Source: Phoronis australis (Eukaryota; Phoronida; Phoronidae). From it: DNA of 64,000 nt. The stretch is taken from the NCBI GenBank assembly GCA_002633005.1, contig NMRA01000016.1:285396-349395 (forward strand). The letters run 5' to 3'. The notes under the pieces were generated by a model that searched no databases, was not told the DNA's origin, and saw only the letters and a list, made by a program, of their open reading frames with translations. Below, piece after piece: positions 11,949 to 23,900 of this stretch. The translations under genes were made by a program, and so were the position numbers. Each line of letters opens with the position of its first letter. Position 1 is the stretch's first letter.

Positions 11949-14900
11949 CTGTAATGAGGGCATGTGATGTATATTTCAAGTAAACTAGCAACGAATAGCC
12001 ACGAAGAGTAATAAATGTTACAAAAAGTCATATACAAAGAATATAAATAATACAAAATCATGAAATATTACTGATAAAAAGACTTTTTCAGCAAGTGATG
12101 GCATATTCAGAAATGAGGAAAAATGGTGGCATTCAGGATAAGTTTCTCAACTGACACATGCGAAATCGTGGGTATGGAAATAACAGACGACAGCCGGTAA
12201 TTCTCCGCACACATAAAGGAACAAATACTCGTAAAAAATGTTTGTAGTACAAACAGAAAGCGCATCGAAAGTATACTTTTGTTAAGTTAATATTCACAGG
12301 TACTTGAGCCAGATAAACATTTTGAGGTAAGGTGTTTAAGATAAATTTGTAATGAATCAGTTGTGGGTTGTTTTCTCCTTAAGTCATAAGAACAGATCTT
12401 CGTGATTTGACCCAAAACAGACTGTTGATGATTTCTTTTTCTTGTGACAAAGTAATTCTCTTCATCAAAATATGTGTTGAAATAGTGAGAGGAAGTCCCA
12501 CCAGGGGAATATATGAAACAGAATGTTTGTATGTTTACAGGCTATTCCATTTATTGGTTTCTCAGTGTGGGCTATTTCAGCTACACTGTTGTTGTTGGTT
12601 TTCAAATCCATTGTTAGGGCAATGTTGGCTTGTAAATATCCGGCGACATCACAGATGACTTGTAAAGTTTCTTCAATTTAGAATAAAATTCTGTGGAACA
12701 GGGAAAATTTTTTCAGTGAAAATATTTCCACATAAAACATCTTATTACTTAAAATGACATTCTTATTAAAATGACGTGGGCAAAAATTGAATTTCGGGCC
12801 TCAAAAGTGGAGGCCTCGCTTTTGAGGCCCGAAATTCAATGTTTGTCATTTTAACAAGAATGAGTCATTTTAAATAATAAGCTGTTATAAGTAAACTTTA
12901 TTTCATTATTTGCATATTCTTAAATATTGTACAGCTGTCATGGTGAAATTTTGAGCATCTTCAAAATGCAGTGAGTTTTCAAAAATTGAAAAATTACCAT
13001 TTTGGCAATTAATTTTGTTTGAATTTGAGTAAACTTTACCATAACCACATTCACAATTTGCATTTTTGGTGGCGAGATTTAAATTCAGCTTGTAAGACTT
13101 GTGTTTATTCGGATTTTCGGGCTCTTTTTCAATCTTTTACTTGTCTATGATGGTTGCCTTGTCATACTCTCACATAACAATGTGTTGCAGTCTACTCGTG
13201 CTGTCAATTCTTGTCCGCTCAATTGGCGAGTGTTTCTGAGTATATTGTTTACACATCACTAAGTTCCCTGTCATGCCACCAGGTGTTTATGAACCAACAA
13301 CCACCCCATAATGCATTTGAAAAATGACAGCAGTGTTGTGGATGAAATCCCCCTGCGAATTAGAATTGTGTTCTTAAGATCGTCAGGTAGGGAAGAAATA
13401 TGGGTTTAGATTTTGAAAATCTTTGGTCATTTGGTCACAAGGTGTAACATGCAGGGTAATTGGGGTTGATGGCATGATTAATCAAATCTTTACGATCATA
13501 TATTTCCATCTAATTCGTAGTGCCATGTTTATATACATCCTGCACAGGTATTCGGAAATTATGCTGAAGGTCAACACTGAGATTCAGACGACTTGAATAC
13601 TTTGTTTTCAACGGAAGACCCATTTCATTTCAAAACCATTGTGCTCAGATATCACATTGTTTGCATTACACTAGATGAACAGCACGAGCTCCCCTCAAAG
13701 ATGTATGTACGGCAGGGCTAGGAAAGAGCAAGGATAATAAAAGAGGGAAATTTTCCAGGTGATGTATCGTTCCACAAATGAATAGGCTTGTGTGATAGAA
13801 ATTTTTTTTGTGTTGTGAAATGTTTTTGCATGAATAAAGTCAAATTAATGAAAAAAAAGAGATGAAAACAGGTGACTGGAAATCAAATGAGAAATTGAAA
13901 CCAAAAAATATGAAATCCACTTAAAAGAGGAAAATTCCAAGCCCTGGTACAGCTCCAGTTACAATACAAGAAACAGTCGTAGAAACAGCGCACGCCTCCA
14001 GAAACCGATGTAATCAGCAGCTGTGATTAGTACGCAACTGGTCATTGTCGCACTCATTATTTGCGCAATTACATGACGCACAAAAAATATTGAAGTTATA
14101 TAAGAAGGGTGGACAACTTGTGAGGAAGGTTACATAATGAAGAATGTTACATAATGCATCATTACATAAGACCAATGCACAGCAAGTCTTCATGATACAT
14201 TTAAAAGCTGTGCCGTTTAGGTGATAAGGCTAACGCTAAAGCATCCTGTTTCATACAATAGTAATTTAATTTTGCAAAGATCAACTAAAACCGAGTCCTG
14301 AAATAAGTGGAGTTAACACTTGTCGGACGTTTCCTGTAGTTAGACTTTTTTAAAAGTGGTATTTTGGCTTTAGTTATACCAATTCATTCAATGTTTAATC
14401 ATTCTTTGAAGTTGACAATTTTTGACAATACAATTTTAAGCACAGCACAGACCATGCTTTGTCAAAAAATAATCGACCTTAGCAATGCTTATCGAAGCAT
14501 ATGTTCAGCATGGCTCCGGAAGAATGTCTAAACACACTTCACACAACAAGCCAAGCTATAACATTTCAAAGACTGGATGTTTGGAATGCAATTTCTTTAA
14601 TTCGCTGAGTCAAGACAAAATCTACCTTCAAAGACGTTTTACTGAATTTTTCACGTGACGTCGGTGGCAATCTCAGTATTGAATATGGACACCCAGGAAA
14701 AGTACTGCTAGTTAAAATTGAAATAATACTGAGAAGTGCAGTTAATGTCAGCGTAATGGAATAATGTTTCAGCAGAAACTAAAAATCAACTTAGTTGTTA
14801 GTCGTTGTTAATATTGGCGTAAGCGGTGCTGCCATCTAGAGGTAAACAAGCGATGTGTTACCGCCCACTGTATCTTAGAACTGTATAAAAGAAACTTGTA

Positions 14901-17900
14901 TGATTACGTACACTGAAATTTGTGATCACAAGATGGAAGGCAGATTCCCAACAGCTGAAAGTTTCTGTTGAATTTTAATTGCCCACGTAAAATTAAAAAA
15001 CAGCACCACTCAGAACGAGGCTGTGTGTGAGGAAAAATACTGCTTACATTAAACACTGATACGCGAATATTGCGAAAGTGAGTAAAAACAAGTCCACGGA
15101 AATGCCCGTGTTTGTTTAAGTACATTAATCATCTACGGGAGCATTTTTTTCACGGCCCGAAATCAAATTCAAAATTTTTGACAATTTTTCATTCCACTTT
15201 CATGTCAAGATAAGTGTCTTTTTCTGTGCTCAAGTATTATCATGGTGATGACCCCTAAATGTGAACAAACTGGAGTAAAAATGCAAAATTTTGAGTAAAA
15301 ACTCGAGATTTTACGTTCAGACTCAAACCCATAATGTCAATAGTGGAGTCCTCAAATGAAAAACCAGATTAAACGTGCGCATGAACCGTCGTATGTATAC
15401 TTGAGCACCAAATAACAAACACACACTTCACACAAAAATACAACAGAAAATGTCAAAAATAATTTCCATATTGAGTATAAAGATAAGTTCTGCAGTGCAA
15501 TAATTTGTTGTTATTCAGGAGGTCAGCACAGAATTGATTGACATTCTATTCAATCACAGCCAAATGTTATCCGAATATGACCAGGTAGTTATGCCATCAT
15601 TCCTGAACAAAGATAAAACCTTCATGCAAAAATGAGCACGTAATTATTCTTCAAGGTTTCACACTGATCTTTTGTGCCACACAGACAACTACTACAAGTA
15701 AATACATAGCATGCAATAACTCACAGTAAACCAGTGATGGTACCATGTTACCATGGCAACTTCATGAGCGAAAGCATGTCTCGCAAGTAACCAGCACAGA
15801 GCGATAGTTTAAGACACTCTTACCTTTTTGGACTTTTTGATCATGGGCTGAGGCTTGAGTTCATCTTCTGTGAACTTCCTCTTGCGAGGGTCAAAACCTT
15901 CTTGGCCTGTATAGTGAAAGGGAAGCAATTGGTTTGAGTAGAAATAGCCAGAGTTTATCATTTCCTGTTGGACACCCAGTGTTCCACCCAGGTGGTGACA
16001 GAACATATCTTGGAGATCGTACATGGTAGCTGAAGCACAGCGCTGCTTTCACAAAGGGACCAACTCTATGCTAATCTGTCTATGGCCACAGTAACAGTTG
16101 AAGGGGCAAGGCAGGTGCAAGTCGGAGGCAACAAGTCAAGTAGGGAGACTTTCTCAAAAACACGAAATATGGCTTAAATGGCCGAGGTAGAAAGTCTCGC
16201 AAGGTATGAGATAACACTCTTACTGTAACCACATGTTATATAGTGTGCTCAACAGGTTATTACAGTTTCATCATCGTTGCTACCCAATCACAAGGAGGTT
16301 GCCATGACAACAAGAGAAAAGTAATTTAGTTTTCAACACACCCTGACAGTATCACAGAGCTGCCCATACGACAAGGTAACACGTTTCTATCAAAGATTTG
16401 TGGACAACAGTCCGTCATAGGAGCTAATTGCTTGTGCCAATTATTCATTACAACACAATTTTTTGTTTTCTTTTATGAACGGACTGCTTGTAGAAGTTAC
16501 TGTACGCTATTCACACCAAATCTGACAAATCAACAACTAAATTAGAGGCCCCCAACAAGAATAATACGAATTGACGGCATAGTTGATGGCATATGTTTCA
16601 GAAACTACCTTTAAAACACGTCTACATAGGGAACTCAGATGGACAACACATATTGTTAGTGTGAAGTCAATCATGGATCTATAAAAACAATATACTTGTG
16701 ATATGTGCACGTCTGTGAAGCCAATAACCATAAACCTTGTTACAGTAGGAGAATTATGGAACATACACGTTTCCCGCCCTCTGTTGGATGCAAATGCAGT
16801 TATTTGTTCTCTGGTTTCATTGGCTGGCTTCATTCTGCTTTGGTGACCAGTGTCCCACAGCCCCACAATTATCTTACCGCAACAGGTCTATTACTGAAAT
16901 TCTACAGTATTTACCCACAATGCCACTCATTGGAAAGCTGCCACTCTAATCACTATATGACATAAAAATTGGTTCACAATCCATCACTCTAATACCTGAG
17001 GCTGATTATCCAAGAGTCTGTAGCCAAAAGTTGATTTTTGTCTCTTGGCTTTGGGTTTCAATCTTCTCCAGAGCAGGCTACAGACATTTGTTTTATGGCT
17101 TCGAGTTGTTAACAGATTTCCTGACTTTTAGCCTTAGGTTGATCTTAAGAAACAGGCTAAGCCATCCGGAGACTAATTTTTTCCCAAAAGACAATAGATT
17201 CTTTGTGTAACGCAACCCCCCNCCCCCCCGGTTTCTGTTTCACTACAACGTCGTAAATTTACAAAAATACATACTTTTACCAGATTAAGTCTGTAGCTTT
17301 GTAGATATTTGGCAAAATGCGGTGACTTGAAAATGCCACTCAGAATCTTAATTTGCTGCTGGGTACTTAATATACTGAATATCAACTGAGAGTATTGATT
17401 TTAGTAAGCAACGTGATTTTTACTATATACTCATCTGCCATTGATTGGGGCATGTAACCGTGTCTTTTCAGTAAAATTTAGCGAAATGTGCATTCACAGC
17501 AAAACAACGGTATCAGCAACAAGGATAAACTTCATTAAATATAAATATTAAAGGTCAAATCTTAACACTCTGCAAGAATTTTCTATATTATCATGGCATT
17601 TTCATAAAAATCATAGCAGTCCTATTTTTGAGAGCCCCTGTGGCAAAAGTAGAACGTTTTGAAAATGAATTCTTTTCAGAATTTTGAAGATCAGTGCACT
17701 GGGTATAGTATTTGAATCCAACTACAGTGGTGCACCCAACAGCGTTTTGGAGAATAGTGCATAAAGCATAGTGTTTAGTCAAACTTAGACATTTTTGCAG
17801 GGTCTTACACAAACTTCAAGTGTAGTCATTCGGTCTATTGCAAAAAAATCTTCAATGGGTGATTATAATTTCAAATAATTCCATAACAGGGGCATCTGAA

Positions 17901-20900
17901 TCAACGCGAAACAACCCAAAATTAGGAGCAGCACAAGTCGTCCATACATTGGTGGTTGACATCCACACAAAAACTTAATCAACATTGACGTTAAGAAAAA
18001 AACGAGATACTAAAATGCTATAACTGTCACTGCAGTGTTAGCATTCCTCTGAATTTTGATAAATGTTGTCCCAGCCCAAAAGGATGCGTGCTAAGTTAGA
18101 AGTTAGCGCCATCAAAGCAGAACAACCCACAACTGCATTGATAATGGTATGCTTCTAGGGGTACGTTAAAAATCAGTCTGAAACGAGACAAGTGCTTCCA
18201 TCTCTTTGATAACGGCCAAATTGTCACTAGGGACAACACAGTAGAAGGTCTTGTCTCAAGTCTAGGTCAGTTGTACCCTCCTCAACTAGAACACATATAC
18301 CGATCAAGGAACTTGGTAGATACTGGGGTACAGGCAAAAAACAAATTTACCACCAGGGTGCACCATCATGGTTGGATTTAAATACTATACTCATTGCACA
18401 ATACATATGAAACAACAATTTTAAAAAATAACGCCAAAAGAATTAAATCACGTTACTGATTCTAACGGTCTGTTATTCTGCAATTAATGTACCTTATTTT
18501 TCGCATAATTTTGCTAAAAAGCCATAGCCACATAATACAATTAGTGACAGACAGCTATTAAGTCAAAAATCAAATTCTTTTGGTTTTCTACTTTCGTTGA
18601 AAACACGACTAAACTTTTTGTTTGAAAGGTTGATACAGAGTCGCGCTAGTGTCGAAACAATCTCCTTTCTTCATAATTATGCAGTTATGTCGCACAACAC
18701 CGAGAGACATAGCAAACGAACAAACAAATTAAAACACTAGCTATATATTTCGATACTGCATGTCTCATCATCAGGCAATAAGGGGAATGAAGTGAAATAC
18801 ACGTGACAGGAGAGGGGCATACAAACAGAGAGTGTGAGTACATCGCATGACAGGAAGCCCACTCTCATGTTGACACTGAACATAGTACTAGTACCACTAA
18901 GAACATGCATTATAAGAACTGTATGTCTAATAATTATCTGAGAGACCAACATGTGGTTAAGAAGATTGTAAGGGATAACGTTAAGGTGGTCAAACCTGGT
19001 GATAGATTTAATGTAGTTATTTATTATCAGAATATAAAGTCACGTCACCTTGTCATGAAAAACAAGACCTCATGGAAGATTACGACCAGTAGCCAAATGT
19101 CATGTTATTTATCAATTCAAATGTCATATGGACGAAAACAGTCTCCTTAACGTTAACAGCGTTACATTGGACACATCCTGTATTCTCTCTCACGACGGTT
19201 GTCCATGCACTTGTAGGGCGAGTCCATTCAAGATCATTTTATACACCAACATGGCCGAAAAATAACTAGGCAAGAAATAGCAGACAATACCATCATTCGC
19301 TATGTTGAAAATGACACATTTCGGCTAAAGATTTTGGAATCGCTATTGATCAGTTACATAAAACCTGTGTTGAATGAGCAGCTCACAGGTGTGTACCGCA
19401 CGCTGGCTCTGTTTCAATAGGGTTGTGGGCTTCTTACCCTGTGTTGCATTCACACTGCTGCTGTCATGTGTATTTCACTGTTTATTTCGCTTCGAATATG
19501 TTCCTTCCATTTATTGCCTGATGATGAGACATGCAGTCTCAAAATGTAGCTGTGTTTTAAAGTGTTTGTTTGTTATGTCTCTCGGTGTTTTGCTACATAG
19601 CTGCATACCCGAAGAAAGGAGATTGTTTTGACACTACGAGCGACTCTGTATCAAGCTTTAAAACAAAACTTTAGTCGTGTTTTCAGTGAAGTTTGTGTTA
19701 ACGAAGGGCTCCTACCAAACTATTCTACTTTCTACTTTCAGAAAATACATACTTTTAACGACTTAAATTCTATGGTTTTACTGAACGAGTGGCTAAATGT
19801 ATGTTCTAGTCAACTGAGTTACACAAAACATTGACAGATGTCTTCCAACTAACATGACAGTCCATCAAGAAATTCAGAAGATACTCAAAACCAAGAGGGG
19901 GCACCGTAGTAGTCATAATTCAAGAAGAACTCTCACACCATATTTCGTGATGACCCTCCAAAAAATTTGGCTAACAGAGAGGCAAATAAGACAGTGTGGA
20001 CACAATACCGTACCACACTTATCACAAAGAGGGGCCACACAGTTCAGAGCCACCTTCTAGCCTAAGGGTAAATACAGATCTGCCGTCAAATTACGTGAAA
20101 CTCCATCAAGGAAAAGAGTACACATAGAGGCAGATCACTATGATTTAGCAGTAATCTTTCTTGTATACATATTTCATTGAAGACACGACTTAAATCTGTT
20201 TTTACGAGTTTAATTTAACTCTCTAAATAGAGATATTGTCTTCACATCACAATAGTGCAATAAAAATCCAAACGACATCAGTAGGTAACAATTTAAAAAG
20301 CGATATTTCGTGACACATCTTCAGGCTACTATTTACTAGAAGTTCACATTGAAACGCACATCAGAAATGACAAATTCAATATAACACATGAGTTTACTTG
20401 TCCCGCGGTCGAATGTTTTCGTCCTCATCAGAAACAAAATTACATTGGCCACACAGTGTGTTCCTTGTCACGACGATTTTCAATGCATTTACATAACGGC
20501 TCCACAAAAGACCATTTTCAAAACGTTCATGGTCGCAAGATAACTCGTCAGGAGATTGTCAACAATACAGTCAGATACATTGAAAATGATGTACACAGGT
20601 TACGAACATTAGAGTCGCTTCTAATAATGTTTGAAAAACCCAGTTTGAATGAGCAGCTAACTGGAACTCGAAGGACTCTATCATTATTTAGGTGTTCTGT
20701 AGATTATGATGCACAGCTACGTGTGTGATGTGTATATTTATATATTTGTGTTTTTATCGTTATGGTTGCGCATGCCAATTTCATGTGTTATATTGCATTT
20801 GTCATTTCTGATGTGCGTTTCACTGTGAACTACTTATAAATAGTAGCATAAAGATGAGATATTTATCTCAAAATATCGCTTTTTGAATTATGTTACTTAC

Positions 20901-23900
20901 TGAAGTCGTTTTTTTTTATTGCACTGTTGTGATGTAAAGACAAGATCTCTATTTAGAGAGTTTGAAAGAACTGAAATTAAACAAGTAAAAACAGATCAAA
21001 GTCGTGTCTTCAATGAAATATGTATAGACTGAGGCAGACGCAAACAAATACAATTCCCACCCGTGGGCAAATCAATAGTTGGATCCATGCGAAAATTGGA
21101 GGACGCTGTCCTCTCCTTGAAAAATCAGACTGCAAAATTTTGCACATAGATACGTTGGAGAGGTATGATTGGCAGGCAACGTGCAGCCAAAGAAGACAGT
21201 AACAGGCAACCCATATGTAGAAGTGGGGGAAAATAAAAATGTAACAAACTTAGATGTCATGCAGTAAAAACATGCTGAACATTATTTAGTGATAGAAGTG
21301 CACGTGTAACCAATTAAAACAAAAGCGTCTTTCAGTAGCAGTTTCTGATTTGGATATCCGTGCATCCTGTTGACGAGCAGTCAGTCGCTAATTATGCACG
21401 CATAACGACCAAACTAATTGCTTGTCTTAATTACTGACGATGATGAGTGACTTACATAAAATAGCTTACATAAGCTGAATTTATGTAAGGCAAAAAATAA
21501 TGAGAAAAATATCCATCACTGTCCATTCGTTCAAAACAATCTGTTCCAGCTTCCTCTCACGTTTGTAAAAGAATCACGTCAATAAACATTAAACTCGTCA
21601 TTTTTCAATTCTTATTCCTTGATCCACTAGAAACAGCAAAATTAGTTGCGACGTTCACACGCAGACATTACGTCTAGAACATAGTAAAATTTTAGCAAAA
21701 AACAAGCTGAAGTTATGAGTAAAACTACCCGTTTTCAGTTGCTTGAACGACACAAGCAAACAGTCCACATTGGACATTTGGAAATGTACAACATCAAAAT
21801 TGACATGGTTTGTTCACGTTTTAACTCTGACTCAACATACCTGGTATGGTAACCAAGGTGACTTCCTGCTCAGCGGTACTTGGTTCGTACGACGTCTTGG
21901 GCTCCGGGCGAGTCTCTACAACGTAACAGCGAAACAACAATAGAGACGTCTGGCATTAGCAAAATCAGTTTGCAGATATTATCCCACATTCACTAGTCAA
22001 AAGATTAGCCAGCAAAAGGGCACATAACTGATAAATTTTCATCCATTTGACATAATATAGAATGATCTAGATTGGATTTTTATTTGGGAAATTTCTACAC
22101 AAAGTCATTATTCAGAAAGGCCTACAATGATAAAATCTCGCCGATTTTGGACACATAACAACAGAAATGTCTCATTTTGTGAAAGACATGTCTTGAACCA
22201 AACAAATGCTTTTCTACGTTCAGGTGCTGCACTGTAACTACAATTGGATAATTGCCAATTTTCCATTATTTTTAATTTAAAGAATGGAAAATATAGCATA
22301 AGCTGCCTTGACACCTACAAAGTAAACACCATGCTATTAATCTCTTTTTTTGTGAAGTAATTTGACCCACTAAAATTTCACTTGTCGGCCATATTGTGAG
22401 CTGAATAAGTGAAGAATTACTATATTTTGAACATTCTCATCTGTGACATAACAGATGTCACTACCAGTTAACAGGCTGTCAGTTTGTATTCGTTCAGAAA
22501 GAAAAACAAAAAATCAGTCAAACTTCATGGATTCTTTAAATATGATATGCTATCTCTTTAATTGGTCATTGCTAACCTTAGAAATACTTTGCACGCATTT
22601 TTCAAGCAGAAATCACAAGATTCTGTTCCATGAAAATGACTTGAAACTTGAAAGTTGATCTTACACTCCCAATTCATAATTGCTGAAAAACGGTTTAGCT
22701 AAGTAATTATGAGCGCATCACAGTCAAAAAAATTGTTTAGTAGCTTGCAGTTGCGTGATTATTCTCAAGCAACACGCTAAGATTTAATTGTTTTTTCGGA
22801 AATAAGTGTGTGGAGCATAAAACCAAATTTCTGACTTACGTAAGTCTTATGTAACATCTCATGAAACAGATCCAGCAGTTGTTTTTAGGCTATACAGAAC
22901 TATTCAAAGCAAAAAATGCCACTTTTCGTAAAAAGGCAGTCACAAGATAGCAGTGCAAATAACTTCTTCAGATTTTCATTCATGGTCGATTTAAAAACGA
23001 AGCTTTTATGGGTTGAGTGTGGCCATTTGAAAACTTTTCTGGTGGAACGAGAGTGGACTTCAAGAACAATGAGAAAAACAATCGTGGGTCAAACTTCCCA
23101 AGAGTGAGGGGAAATGAGTAATTTCCAAAATGTTTTGGTTTTAACCAGGCCCTAGTGATGCCATATTGCTGTGTCTGCATCTGAAGCTGAGAGGCAAGAC
23201 AATCACTAGGAAACATAACCACATGATCAAGGCGTGCATTCTTAGAAACTCCTTGCACCGTCTTAAAACTATTTCTTCTACTTTTATTGGTACCAAGGTA
23301 ACATAAGCTCATTCATTCAGAGATGCACTGAAGAGGAAGCCAGGACTTTTTCTATCTTACCAGTCTACCAGTCATGAACAAAAAGAACCATAGCAGTCCA
23401 CCGCTCCTTGAAATATTCACAAATCCAGTTTTTGATGAAATGGGCACTGGCATAGGGAGAAACAAGCAACTTAAGACAAAACGTGCTTCAAATGTTCTTA
23501 CTCTGAGTATAATCATTTTGTTTTCGGCATCATATTGAGAACTACCTTAGTGTGTCAGGCCCCCCCCCACCAATAGAATCATCAGGGGTTATACTAATGA
23601 TTGGAGCCTACGATCAACACTGCGTACTGAGATGTGGTACCATCACCATGTCATTAACAACAAAGCTACAATCGATGGTCAATATTACTGCTTAGAGAAA
23701 AATAAGAAGTGAGAGCCCATACGCATTCGTGCCACCCATTTGGCAGACTTATACCAACCCTTTCAGCTTCAAACACATTTGAGAACACCTCTACTGCAAG
23801 TTCACATAGACCTTCTCCACGCAGTCGTCATTTTAGTAGTGAGCCTCTTTTTAGGTTTAAATAAAACCGCATTTGAGACAAAAATATATTAATGAGGCAC

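Larger units (their letters stand above)
11949..15823 (-). other. PAR-bZIP intron 3
   Basis: A GT-AG intron of about 3.9 kb. It contains a 141-base foldback at 12741-12881, the inverted copy of the 1831-2065 repeat at 13735-13930, and AT-rich text related to other dispersed repeats (about 15125-15460). No exon is seen. Confidence 0.85.
18592..19834 (+). mobile_element. Penelope-like retroelement remnant 1
   Basis: In order: an inverted terminal (pLTR-like) arm at about 18592-18860; a coding stretch 18905-19150 with the pre-endonuclease motif KKIVRDNVK and [13 protein letters not shown]; a GIY-YIG endonuclease remnant at about 19160-19432 ([34 protein letters not shown]) broken by one TAG; a second arm 19433-19692 complementary to the first; then an N-terminal Penelope-type stretch ([13 protein letters not shown], to 19834). 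The last part looks like the start of a following tandem copy, an arrangement known for these elements. No reverse transcriptase core remains. It lies antisense to the bZIP gene, in intron 2. Confidence 0.8.
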
